Positions 46,976 through 54,627 of a stretch of 64,000 bases of DNA are shown here, one piece after another. Within the stretch, counting starts at the first letter, position 1, and the number at the start of each line of letters is the position of its first letter. Under the pieces are notes generated by a model. That model saw only the letters and a program-made list of their open reading frames with translations, was not told where the DNA came from and ran no database searches. The DNA comes from Nostoc sp. CMAA1605 (GTDB lineage: Bacteria > Cyanobacteriota > Cyanobacteriia > Cyanobacteriales > Nostocaceae): positions 1 to 64,000 of the forward strand of contig NZ_PJIZ01000030.1 in NCBI RefSeq assembly GCF_021596505.1. Reading direction: 5' to 3'. Made by a program: the position numbers and the translations under genes.

Positions 46976-47407
46976 TTAATTTTTCTCTAACTTTTGACGC
47001 AACTGCTGATAAATCACGTCCAGCCAAATGGGAATCACAGGCTTACCTTCATCTAAAGATGCGATCGCCTTTGTTCTGTCATATTCCATAAGCTCAAGCG
47101 ATCGCTCCTGTGCTTCTGACAACAACATGAAGCGTTTACCTTTACCAGAACTAAATAACTCTGGTTCTTGGTCTTTCAGCATCTTCAAGGTTTCGCAAGC
47201 AATATCAAAACTCAAACCTACAGACAGCCAATATACCATAGCTGCCAACTCTACTAAATTGGTTTTTGAGTAATAAATACTACGTCCTGTCCCCGTATCA
47301 CTGATGACAGGAACAACCACCCCTTTTTCTCGCCAATACTGGAGTTGACGGAGTGTACAACCTGTAATTTTAGAAGCTTCCTTACTTGTAAAAAATGTCT
47401 CCTGCAT
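46976..47407 (-). CDS. cvkR: MerR-type repressor of the V-K system (CvkR-like)
   Basis: The start at MQETFFTSKEASKITGCTLRQ (47407) is chosen because the longer frame would overlap cas12k; this gives 143 residues. The N-terminal winged helix (SKEASKITGCTLRQLQYWREKGVV) is MerR-like. The rest is helical (LVELAAMVYWLSVGLSFDIACETLK) without metal-binding cysteines typical of classical MerR sensors. It is divergent from cas12k with 69 bp between start codons. A MerR-type repressor at exactly this position (CvkR) has been described in Anabaena V-K CASTs as controlling cas12k. Confidence 0.9.
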   Translation of the reverse strand: MQETFFTSKEASKITGCTLRQLQYWREKGVVVPVISDTGTGRSIYYSKTNLVELAAMVYWLSVGLSFDIACETLKMLKDQEPELFSSGKGKRFMLLSEAQERSLELMEYDRTKAIASLDEGKPVIPIWLDVIYQQLRQKLEKN

Positions 47408-47435
47408 AGATTTCCATTTTACAGAAGACTCGTTT

Positions 47436-47455
47436 AATACAAATATGTTAGTATT
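47436..47455. promoter_or_regulatory. Candidate CvkR operator between cvkR and cas12k
   Basis: An imperfect palindrome, AATAC-N10-GTATT with additional matching inner AA/TT pairs, lies 21 bp upstream of the cas12k start and 28 bp from the cvkR start. MerR-type regulators bind such dyads within promoters, so one site could control both genes. No footprint data were used. Confidence 0.55.
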
Positions 47456-47476
47456 GAACAAAGTTGTTTTAAAGGT

Positions 47477-49387
47477 ATGAGCCAAATCACTATTCAGTGT
47501 CGTCTTGTAGCTTCTGAGCCATCACGTCATCAACTATGGAAGTTGATGGCAGATTTAAATACGCCACTGATTAATGAATTATTGGTTCAAGTAGCTCAAC
47601 ATCCTGAGTTTGAAACTTGGCGACAAAAGGGCAAACACCCGACTGGTATTGTCAAAGAATTATGCGAACCTTTGAAAACTGATCCTCGCTTCATCGGTCA
47701 ACCTGGACGTTTTTACACAAGTGCGATCGCCACAGTAAATTACATCTACAAATCTTGGTTTGCATTGATGAAGCGATCGCAATCCCAACTAGAAGGTAAA
47801 ATGTGCTGGTTGGAAATGCTCAAAAGCGATGCCGAATTAGTAGAAGCTAGTGGAGTTACTTTAGAGAGTCTTCGTACTAAAGCTGCTGAAATACTGGCTC
47901 AATTTGCTCCCCAGCCAGATAAAGTTGAAGCACAACCGGCGAAAGGAAAGAAACGTAAGAAAACCAAAAAATCTAAAAAATCAGATGCTGAAAGCAGTAT
48001 TTCTGATAGTTTGTTTGAAGCTTACCGTGATACAGAAGACAATTTGACACATTGTGCAATTAGCTATTTGCTGAAAAATGGTTGCAAAATCAGTGAGAAA
48101 CAGGAAGATGCTGAAAAATTTGCAAAACGCCGACGTAAACTGGAAATTCAGATTGAACGCCTAAGAGAACAACTAGAGGCACGAATCCCCAAAGGTCGAG
48201 ACTTAACGGATGCCAAATGGTTAGAAACTCTTTTGCTGGCCACTCTTAATGTTCCTGAAAATCAAGCGGAGGCGAAATCTTGGCAAGACAGTCTGCTAAA
48301 AAAATCTAGTACAGTACCTTTCCCAGTTGCTTATGAAACCAACGAAGATATGACTTGGTTTAAAAACGAGCATGGACGCATTTGTGTGAAATTCAATGGT
48401 TTGAGTAAGCATAGCTTTCCAGTCTACTGTGATTCTCGCCATCTCCACTGGTTCCAACGCTTTTTACAAGACCAACAAATTAAAAATAACAGTAAAAAAC
48501 AACTCTCTAGCGGTCTATTTACTCTCCGTAGTGGGCGTATTGCATGGCAAGAAGGGGAAGGTAAAGGTGAACCTTGGAAAGTTAACCGCTTAACCCTTTA
48601 CTGTTCTGTAGATACTCGCCTGTGGACGGCTGAAGGAACAAACCAAGTAAGGGAAGAGAAAGCAGAAGAAATTGCTAAAACTATCACCCAAACAAAAGCC
48701 AAAGGCGAACTCAACGATAAACAACAAGCTCATATAAAACGAAAAAACTCATCTCTAGCCAGAATTAATAATCCCTTTCCCCGTCCCACCAAGCCCTTAT
48801 ATAAAGGTCAATCTCATATTCTTGTTGGTGTTAGCCTTGGTTTAGAGAAACCTACAACACTAGCAGTGGTTGATGGGTCTACAAGTGAAGTCATTACCTA
48901 CCGCAGCATTAAACAATTACTGGGCGATAATTACAGACTGCTCAATAGACAGCGACAACAAAAACACACCTTATCCCACCAACGCCAAATAGCTCAAACA
49001 TTGGCTGCGCCAAATCAAATGGGAGAATCAGAGTTAGGGCAGTATGTAGACAGATTACTAGCTAAAGAAATTGTAGCGATCGCCCAAACATATAAAGCTG
49101 GTAGTATTGTTCTCCCTAAATTGGGTGATATGCGAGAACAAGTTCAAAGCGAGATTCAAGCCAAAGCTGAACAAAAATCAGACGTTTTAGAAGTTCAACA
49201 AAAATATGCCAAACAGTACCGAGTTAGCATCCATCAGTGGAGCTATGGTCGATTAATTGGAAATATCCAAAGTCAGGCAGCTAAAGCTGGAATTGTCATA
49301 GAGGAGGCAAAACAAGCAATTCGAGGTAGCCCACAGGAGAAAGCTAAAGAATTAGCGATAAATGCCTATCAATCCCGAAAAGCCTGA
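47477..49387 (+). CDS. cas12k: Cas12k effector of the type V-K CAST
   Basis: This 636-residue protein starts MSQITIQCRL and is the usual length for Cas12k (about 640). The RuvC-like region has lost catalytic acids: the motif I position reads ILVGVSLGLEKPTTLAVVDG, with Ser at residue 453 where active RuvC has Asp. The motif II region reads SIVLPKLGDMRE, without the expected Glu. It therefore binds guide RNA and target DNA (GTN-type PAM) without cutting and recruits TniQ-TnsC. A lysine-rich insert (KGKKRKKTKKSKKSD, about 156-170) is visible. tracrRNA and the array follow on the same strand. Confidence 0.96.
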   Translation: MSQITIQCRLVASEPSRHQLWKLMADLNTPLINELLVQVAQHPEFETWRQKGKHPTGIVKELCEPLKTDPRFIGQPGRFYTSAIATVNYIYKSWFALMKRSQSQLEGKMCWLEMLKSDAELVEASGVTLESLRTKAAEILAQFAPQPDKVEAQPAKGKKRKKTKKSKKSDAESSISDSLFEAYRDTEDNLTHCAISYLLKNGCKISEKQEDAEKFAKRRRKLEIQIERLREQLEARIPKGRDLTDAKWLETLLLATLNVPENQAEAKSWQDSLLKKSSTVPFPVAYETNEDMTWFKNEHGRICVKFNGLSKHSFPVYCDSRHLHWFQRFLQDQQIKNNSKKQLSSGLFTLRSGRIAWQEGEGKGEPWKVNRLTLYCSVDTRLWTAEGTNQVREEKAEEIAKTITQTKAKGELNDKQQAHIKRKNSSLARINNPFPRPTKPLYKGQSHILVGVSLGLEKPTTLAVVDGSTSEVITYRSIKQLLGDNYRLLNRQRQQKHTLSHQRQIAQTLAAPNQMGESELGQYVDRLLAKEIVAIAQTYKAGSIVLPKLGDMREQVQSEIQAKAEQKSDVLEVQQKYAKQYRVSIHQWSYGRLIGNIQSQAAKAGIVIEEAKQAIRGSPQEKAKELAINAYQSRKA

Positions 49388-49423
49388 TTGACAAAAAACA
49401 GAACCTTGACAATAAAATAGGTA

Positions 49424-49660
49424 TAACTAATAGTGCCGCAGTTCATGCTTGTTTCAAGCCTCTGTACTGTGAAAAATGTGGGTTAGTTTGACTGTTGTCA
49501 AACAGTCTTGCTTTCTGACCCTGGTAGCTGCCCACCTTGATGCTGCTGTCCCTTGAGGACAGGAATAAGGCGCACCCCCAGTAATAGAGGTGCGGGTTTA
49601 CCGCAGTGGTGGCTACTGAATCACCTCCGAGCAAGGAGGAACCCACCTTAATTATTTTTT
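49424..49660 (+). ncRNA. tracrRNA of the V-K system
   Basis: The stretch after cas12k has the features of V-K tracrRNA: a GCCGCAGTTCATGC-like start, the hairpin ACTGTT/AACAGT (49491-49506), the segment CTTTCTGACCCTGGTAGCTG, and a 3' hairpin (CCTCCGAGCAAGGAGG). This is followed by the anti-repeat AACCCACCT (49640-49648). This order matches my recollection of the ShCAST tracrRNA. A TTGACA (49406) and TAATAG (49428) pair could be its promoter. Ends are approximate. The T run at 49654-49661 is a possible stop. Confidence 0.85.
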
Positions 49661-49848
49661 TGGCGAATCGAAGCGGGGTCAATTTCCCTGGGGATATGCC
49701 AAAACTTTAAATCGCTTATTTAGTAAGGTTTATAGCCTTTAAGGTGTCAGTTAATTTACTTTTTTAAGTGTTGACTGATGGGCGATTTTGGGAGACTTGC
49801 CAAAAATGCTTTCAGAACTGTTGGCAAATCAAGGGTTTGAGGCGCAGA

Positions 49849-50185
49849 GTTTCAACACCCCTCCCACGCAGAGGCGGGTTGAAAGAAAAAGCATCCAACT
49901 CATGCCATTAACTACGATACTATTGTTTCAACACCCCTCCCACGCAGAGGCGGGTTGAAAGCAGAATTAGCTTCTTTAGTAAGTGAAGCACAAAAGAAAG
50001 GTTTCAACACCCCTCCCACGCAGAGGCGGGTTGAAAGCCTTCTGAACAATATCGTTTGTTGCTAATAAAAATTGCGTTTCAACACCCCTCCCACGCAGAG
50101 GCGGGTTGAAAGGCGCATTTTCTAGCATGGTTGTCTATGCTAGTTTTGGTTTCAACACCCCTCCCACGCAGAGGCGGGTTGAAAC
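49849..50185 (+). CRISPR. CRISPR array, five 37-bp repeats and four spacers
   Basis: Repeats start at 49849, 49925, 50001, 50076 and 50149. They begin GTTTCAACACCCCTCCCACG and end CAGAGGCGGGTTGAAAG; the last ends GAAAC instead of GAAAG, marking the array end. Spacers are 39, 39, 38 and 36 bp (49886-49924, 49962-50000, 50038-50075, 50113-50148). None obviously matches elsewhere in this window. There are no adaptation genes nearby, so the array was presumably filled by other host systems or inherited. Confidence 0.97.
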
Positions 50186-50221
50186 AGTTGAAAAACAAGA
50201 GTGATGTGCAATTTGTAAATC

Positions 50222-50241
50222 AAAAGCTTGATTAGCTTTTT
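50222..50241 (+). terminator. Hairpin after the CRISPR array
   Basis: AAAAGCT pairs with AGCTTTT around TGATT, followed by T. It lies between the last array repeat and the detached homing unit and might end or weaken the array transcript there. Confidence 0.4.
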
Positions 50242-50276
50242 CTGGGTTTAATTTTGATGCCAAGCTGACGCTTTTT

Positions 50277-50308
50277 AGGTGGGTTGAAAGGATAGAGCAA
50301 CAGATTCC
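50277..50308 (+). other. Detached truncated repeat plus homing spacer against tRNA-Arg(CCG)
   Basis: AGGTGGGTTGAAAG (50277-50290) is the 3' part of a CRISPR repeat with one changed base. It is followed by GATAGAGCAACAGATTCC, 18 nt identical to the tRNA-Arg gene (minus strand, 51697 down to 51680), where it is preceded by GTG, a GTN PAM. Truncated repeat-spacer units that send Tn7-Cas12k elements to tRNA genes are known. The AGGTGGGTT part is exactly complementary to the tracrRNA anti-repeat, whereas array repeats have one mismatch. This unit lies 92 bp after the array. Confidence 0.93.
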
Positions 50309-50361
50309 TTTAAATCAAGAATCTTGCCTCTTGCTCCATTAGTGAATAATTAATTTACTTA

Positions 50362-51490
50362 TACCAATTTAATATGAAGCTGCATAGAATAGAGGAAACA
50401 AACTAGATAAATTAAAATAACCATGAGCCGAACTTTTAAGATTGAAATCGCAGAGAGCGAAGAAGAACTTAAAAAACGTCTACAAACAGCCAACTTAGGG
50501 AACCAGAAAGAAAAATTACAGATGCTGTGGTGGATAAAAAGCGGTCAGGTTCAGGAGCAGCAAGAAATTGGAAAACGCTTGGCGAAAGATACTTCAACGG
50601 TGACAAGGTGGTTACAAAAGTATAGGTCCGGTGGGCTAGATGAATTATTAGAAATTAAAAAAGCTCCAGGAGCAAAACGAAAAATTAACGAAAGTGCGCT
50701 CGCCGCACTCTCAGAAGAGTTAAAAACAGGAAAAGGCTTTAGTAGCTATGGTGCAATAGTTGAGTGGTTGAAATTCCAATATGGACTGGAAGTTGAGTAT
50801 GCAACAGTTTATGCGCTAGTTCGATATAAATTAGGGGCAAAACTCAAAGTACCGCGTCCTCAAAGTCATCAGCAGGATGAAAAGTTAGTATCTGAGTTTA
50901 AAAAAAACTCGGTATCATCCTCAATACCCTAGAAAAACATCTAGCACCTCTAAAGAGTATTCGTTATCTATGTCAGGATGAGACTAGGGTGGGATTAAAA
51001 ACTTTAACGGGAAAAGTGATTACCGCTTGTGGAGTCAAACCAACTGTATCCGTGAAATGGCAGAGGGAAAATTTTTGGATTTATGGTGCAATTGAACCAT
51101 TCACCGGACAACATTTTCAGCAAGAATACCCCAAACTTAATGGTGAATATTTTCAACAGTTTTTAGACTGGTTATCTCAGCAATTAGGTGAAGATTATGC
51201 AATTTTACAAATAGACCAAGCTCCTGCTCATATCAGTAGTGCGATTAATTGGCCTGAAAATATTATTCCCCTGCTTCAACCACCTCATTCCCCGGAACTC
51301 AATCCCATTGAAAGGCTGTGGCAGTATCTCAAAAAATATCTCAAGAATGAACTTTTTTCTTCTTTACAAGACTTACGAACTCGCATACAACAACTATTCG
51401 AGCAATTAACATTTGAGCAGGTAATTTCTATCTCCTCTTATAACTTTATTTTAGAAGCTCTTTTCTATGCAGCTTCATATTAAATTGGTA
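50362..51490 (+). mobile_element. IS630-family insertion sequence inside the CAST
   Basis: Perfect 28-bp terminal inverted repeats (50362-50389 and 51463-51490) begin TACCAATTTAATATGAAG. The outer TA on each side fits the TA target duplication of IS630/Tc1 elements. The element carries one transposase in two overlapping phases and sits between the homing unit and the terminal TnsB sites of the CAST. Confidence 0.93.
50423..51483 (+). CDS. IS630-family transposase, made by -1 frameshift
   Basis: The first frame (50423-50932) contains helix-turn-helix domains (EIGKRLAKDTSTVTRWLQKY) typical of IS630 N-termini. The second phase carries the DDE core: CQDETRVGL, LQIDQAPAH and HSPELNPIERLW. They join by a -1 slip on the run of eight A at 50900-50907; after the slip the protein continues KLGIILNTLEKHLAPL without interruption. 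This kind of A-run slip is common in cyanobacterial IS630 elements, so it is probably programmed rather than damage. The 3' end of the gene extends into the right inverted repeat. Confidence 0.88.
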
Positions 51491-51534
51491 TTAACAGTTA
51501 CCATCAACAAGGATAATACTGTCATATTTAAGAT

Positions 51535-51636
51535 ATAGCAGTAGAGAACTGGGACAATTAATATGTTAACAGTGACATTAATTAATTAAAAGTGACACTA
51601 ATGTGTTAACAGTGACAAATAATTAGTTAATGTACA
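51535..51636 (-). repeat. Array-side transposon end with TnsB-binding sites
   Basis: Read inward from TGTACA at 51636, the end has TTAACTAATTATTTGTCAC, then TTAACACATTAGTGTCAC, then TTAATTAATGTCACTGTTAAC. This gives three well-spaced TGTCAC sites, with a weaker GGGACAATT beyond. The first 20 bases match the tnsB-side end closely. It abuts tRNA-Arg, with five bases (TCCAA) between the transposon and the tRNA 3' end. Confidence 0.9.
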
Positions 51637-51641
51637 TCCAA

Positions 51642-51714
51642 CGAGCGCGGAGGGATTTGAACCCCCGGCCAACAGAACCGGAATCTGTTGCTCTATCCAC
51701 TGAGCTACGCGCCC
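51642..51714 (-). tRNA. tRNA-Arg, anticodon CCG
   Basis: The minus strand folds as a 73-nt cloverleaf: acceptor GGGCGCG/CGCGCTC with G73, D-arm GCTC...GAGC, anticodon arm ACAGA-TTCCGGT-TCTGT with anticodon CCG, variable TGGCC, and T-arm GGGGG-TTCGAAT-CCCTC. CCA is not encoded. It decodes CGG arginine codons. The gene is intact and serves as the CAST attachment site: the homing protospacer covers the D-arm end and anticodon stem. Confidence 0.96.
51680..51700 (-). other. Protospacer and PAM for the CAST homing guide
   Basis: On the tRNA strand GTG (51700-51698) precedes GATAGAGCAACAGATTCC (51697-51680), identical to the spacer at 50291-50308. From the PAM edge to the transposon end at 51636 is 61 bp, in the known 60-66 bp insertion window of V-K elements. 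Confidence 0.92.
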
Positions 51715-51754
51715 TCGTACTGGATGATTATATCACGAGGTTTAACATTTTGTG

Positions 51755-52945
51755 TTAGAGATAATTTGCAGGGTTGACTGGCGTACCATTGCGGCGGACT
51801 TCAAAGTGTAGGTGTGGCCCGGTGGATAAACCAGTCGAACCAACAGCCGCGATCGCCTGTCCTCTTTGTACTGTTTGTCCTTCTCTTACGTATAATTCAC
51901 TAGTATGCCCGTATAGTGTGGTAATGCCGTTACCGTGGTTGATAATGACAGCTTTGCCGTAACCACCATACCAACCAGCGAAAATCACTGTTCCTGAGTC
52001 GGCGGCGCGAATTGTACTCCCGTAGCTAGCTGCAAAATCTAACCCAGCATGAAAGCGACGATATCTTAAAATCGGGTGTATCCGCCAGCCAAAGGGACTG
52101 CTAGTGGGTGCGTCACTAGGAAAGGCGAATATTCCTGTACCTTTAACAAAAATATTTGTGCGACTGTTGGTTTTTGCTTGTGCGGCTTCCCTGGCTTGTG
52201 CTTCGGCTATTTTTTGTTGAATCAGGGTTTCTAAACTTTTGGAATCCTTTTCTAGTTGATTTTGCGCGGCTTCCAAAGCTAGGCGATCGCTATTTAATCT
52301 CTGCACTAATTCCGATTGAGACTGTGCTTGAGCTTGATAATCGGCTTTTTGAGCTAGTAATTGCTCTCTAATTAAAGCAATTTCGTTTTTTTGCGATTCT
52401 ACCTCTGTTTTTTGCTGATTCAGTAGTTCGGCTTGCTTGGCTAATTTGCTCAACATCTGTTGATCTGCTTGATATACCAACTTTAATTGATAGCGACGGC
52501 TAATAAAATCACTGATATCTCGGCTTTGTAATAATACCGCCCATCCTTGACTAATAGGCGATCGCTGAAGATATCTTAACCGCCCAATCGTGGCTAATTG
52601 GCGTTCACCATAGATTTGTTCTGCTACAGCCAAATCACCTTCTAGTTGCTGGAGGCGTTGAGTAGCAACCTTTAATCGTGTCTCAGTCTCTTGAATTTGA
52701 CCATTGGTAGTTTGCAGATTGTTGGCGATTCCAGTTAAGTGATTTTGCGCCGCTTGTTGGATTTTAGTCAAGCGATCGCGTTCCTGAATCACATTCTGGC
52801 GTTCTTGATTAATTTGTTGCTGTTGTTGTCGGAGGTTGTTGACTGTTGGTGCTGGGATTGCAAATACCGGTAGCCAAATCAGCATCCAGCAGAGTATCAG
52901 CAAACACCAGCAAACTTTCCAGTATCGAATTAATGGCGTTTTCAT
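51755..52945 (-). CDS. M23 peptidase with coiled coil (EnvC-like murein hydrolase or activator)
   Basis: This 396-residue protein has a signal peptide or N-terminal membrane segment (WCLLILCWMLIWLPVFAIPAP). A long coiled coil (about residues 35-255, rich in Q/E/L) follows, then a LytM/M23 domain from about 280. The zinc-site residues are in RRFHAGLDFAA and TGPHLHFEV, and NHGNGITTLYGHTSEL is present. Because metal ligands are retained it may be an active endopeptidase, although EnvC-type proteins mainly activate amidases. It is the first gene beyond the CAST target site. Confidence 0.92.
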   Translation of the reverse strand: MKTPLIRYWKVCWCLLILCWMLIWLPVFAIPAPTVNNLRQQQQQINQERQNVIQERDRLTKIQQAAQNHLTGIANNLQTTNGQIQETETRLKVATQRLQQLEGDLAVAEQIYGERQLATIGRLRYLQRSPISQGWAVLLQSRDISDFISRRYQLKLVYQADQQMLSKLAKQAELLNQQKTEVESQKNEIALIREQLLAQKADYQAQAQSQSELVQRLNSDRLALEAAQNQLEKDSKSLETLIQQKIAEAQAREAAQAKTNSRTNIFVKGTGIFAFPSDAPTSSPFGWRIHPILRYRRFHAGLDFAASYGSTIRAADSGTVIFAGWYGGYGKAVIINHGNGITTLYGHTSELYVREGQTVQRGQAIAAVGSTGLSTGPHLHFEVRRNGTPVNPANYL

Positions 52946-53171
52946 GCCTTATCTTCAGCCAAGGGATTGCAAGCATAGATAGCATTGTTCCCAAAACGCC
53001 AGTATATCTAACAGCAGTTTTCATAAAGTACATCTTTATACAAAGATTAGTAGAAATGCGAATCTCGCAGCGAGCAAATTTAGCAAATAATAGTGGCAAC
53101 ACTCGGTAAAAGTGTAGTGATTCTTCTCAAAAAAAATAGTTCTCATTAATAGAATTTGGAAATAGAGAATA

Positions 53172-53570
53172 ATGCAGAAAAATTATTTACAAAAAGGCAT
53201 AGTTGCAGCCGTCGCCGCATTTTCTTTACTATCAGGAATTACTCAATCTGCGAATGCACAATCAAGAAATGTATACGGAGCAATTTCCTATTCTCCTTCT
53301 ACTCAAGTGTATTCTTCAGGAATTTCTGGAACCAAGCAAGGCGCAATTAACGCTGCTTTGAGTAACTGTCGCAGTGAAAGCGAGGCTGAAGATTGTACAG
53401 TACCTCTATGGTTTAGAAATGCTTGGGGTGCTTTAGCTGTGGGTTCTGATGGTAGCTACGGAACCGGCTGGGGAACTGACCAAGGTTTAGCAGAACAGTT
53501 TGCTGTTAGTACCTGTGAACGTTACGGTGGTCAAAATTGTCAGGTAATTTTTGTTAGACAGGCTAGATAA
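53172..53570 (+). CDS. Exported DUF4189 protein
   Basis: This 132-residue protein has a signal peptide ending in ANA (GIVAAVAAFSLLSGITQSANA). The mature part has the DUF4189 pattern: YGAISYSPSTQVYSSG, AALSNCRSES, DCTVPLWFRNAWGALAVG and CERYGGQNCQVI. Four cysteines may form two disulphides. The function is unknown; it is likely periplasmic or secreted. A strong hairpin follows the stop. Confidence 0.85.
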   Translation: MQKNYLQKGIVAAVAAFSLLSGITQSANAQSRNVYGAISYSPSTQVYSSGISGTKQGAINAALSNCRSESEAEDCTVPLWFRNAWGALAVGSDGSYGTGWGTDQGLAEQFAVSTCERYGGQNCQVIFVRQAR

Positions 53571-53599
53571 AAAATTTACCCCAAAAAAATATTCCAGTA

Positions 53600-53623
53600 G
53601 GGTGCGTCAGTGCTGACGCACCC
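53600..53623 (+). terminator. Strong hairpin after the DUF4189 gene
   Basis: GGGTGCGTCA pairs perfectly with TGACGCACCC around a GTGC loop, 30 bp after the stop. Only a short T-rich stretch follows, so it may be a terminator or a 3'-stabilising repeat; the sequence is a common intergenic palindrome type. Confidence 0.65.
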
Positions 53624-53697
53624 TTGTATTTTGGTGAGTTAACGTTATCTTTATTTCTAAGTAAGTATGAATTTATGCTCAACAAATTGGGGGAAAA

Positions 53698-54474
53698 ATG
53701 CCCGTTACCACTAGAGAAAAGCCAAATGCACCTCAACCACCAACTTTTAATTCTATTGCAGAAGCCAGATTAAATCGCCAACAACGACTAGCCGCCGCCT
53801 TTCGCCTGTTTTCGCGGTTCGGTTTTGACGAAGGTGTTGCAGGTCATATTACAGCCCGTGATCCAGAAAACCCTAATCATTTTTGGGTGAATCCCTTCGG
53901 AATGCACTTTGGATTAATTAAAGTGAGTGACTTAATTTTAGTTAATCATGAAGGAGAAGTAATTTTAGGCGATCGCCCCGTCAACCGAGCTGCTTTTGCT
54001 ATCCATTCCCAAATTCATGCAGCACGTCCTGATGTAGTCGCTGCGGCTCATGCTCATTCACTTTACGGCAAAAGCTGGTCTAGTCTCGGTCGTCTACTCG
54101 ATCCCCTCACCCAAGATGCTTGTTCTTTTTATCAAGACCATAGTGTATTTGAGGACTATACTGGTGTAGTTCTCGATCCCCAAGAAGGTCAACGCATTGC
54201 TCAGACTTTAGGTAATCATAAAGCCCTGATTCTACAAAATCATGGTTTATTGACAGTGGGACAAACAGTTGATGAAGCCGCTTGGTGGTTCATCGCCATG
54301 GAACGTTCTTGTCAAGCTCAACTATTAGCTGAAGCGGCTGGTAAACCGAAATTAATTCAACCAGAATCTGCTAGTGTGGCACACAGTCAAGTTGGTTCTG
54401 CACAAATGGGCTGGTTTAGCTTTCAGCCTTTATATGACATGATTGTCCGTCAAGAACCTGATTTGTTGGATTAG
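53698..54474 (+). CDS. Class II aldolase/adducin family protein
   Basis: This 258-residue protein carries the family fold with zinc-ligand histidines H118 and H120 (AAAHAHSLYGK) and H182 (LQNHGLLTVG), and the GVAGHITARDPENPNHFWVNPFG substrate-binding segment. Many such proteins act on sugar phosphates or related compounds, but this subgroup is not assigned. It stands alone between a secreted protein gene and STRR repeats. Confidence 0.88.
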   Translation: MPVTTREKPNAPQPPTFNSIAEARLNRQQRLAAAFRLFSRFGFDEGVAGHITARDPENPNHFWVNPFGMHFGLIKVSDLILVNHEGEVILGDRPVNRAAFAIHSQIHAARPDVVAAAHAHSLYGKSWSSLGRLLDPLTQDACSFYQDHSVFEDYTGVVLDPQEGQRIAQTLGNHKALILQNHGLLTVGQTVDEAAWWFIAMERSCQAQLLAEAAGKPKLIQPESASVAHSQVGSAQMGWFSFQPLYDMIVRQEPDLLD

Positions 54475-54627
54475 GGGTATAGGGGTGTAGGGGTATGAGG
54501 GTGTAAGGGTGTAAGGGTGTAAGGGTGTAAATAAAAGATAGAAAACCTAACAACCATACTGAAAAATAAATTATTCCCCCTAAACCCCTAAACCCCTAAA
54601 CCCCTAAACCCCTACACCCCTATACCC
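54474..54627. repeat. Inverted arrays of G-rich and C-rich heptads
   Basis: GGGTGTA-type heptads (about 54474-54532) and CCCCTAA-type heptads (about 54580-54626) face each other between two convergent genes and could pair into a long imperfect stem. A strand of this could act as a bidirectional terminator. Confidence 0.8.

Larger units (their letters stand above)
31166..51636 (+). mobile_element. Type V-K CRISPR-associated transposon (CAST), complete, about 20.5 kb
   Basis: Both ends start with TGTACA and, read inward, share TGTACATTAACTAATT followed by TTTGTCA; further TGTCAC sites follow. Inside are tnsB, tnsC, tniQ, cargo, a MerR repressor, cas12k, tracrRNA, a CRISPR array and a detached homing unit. 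The array-side end lies 61 bp from the GTG PAM of the matching site in tRNA-Arg(CCG), close to the spacing known for ShCAST. The flanking 5-mers (GATTT left, TCCAA right) do not match, so no target-site duplication is visible, suggesting later rearrangement at the left. End naming (left/right) differs between publications, so I use tnsB-side and array-side. Confidence 0.93.

Noticed and set aside
47408..47485. Longer start for the MerR-type regulator
   Set aside because: It would overlap the cas12k start and adds residues without MerR character; the start at 47407 begins right at the helix-turn-helix.
49849..50185. Array spacers as tRNA-targeting guides
   Set aside because: None of the four spacers matches the tRNA-Arg gene or any other place I could see in the window; only the detached unit does.
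50423..51483. IS630 transposase as two independent genes
   Set aside because: The two frames join precisely by a -1 slip on eight A, and neither alone contains a full transposase.
31166..51641. Target-site duplication for the CAST
   Set aside because: The 5-mers next to the two ends (GATTT and TCCAA) do not match in direct orientation.
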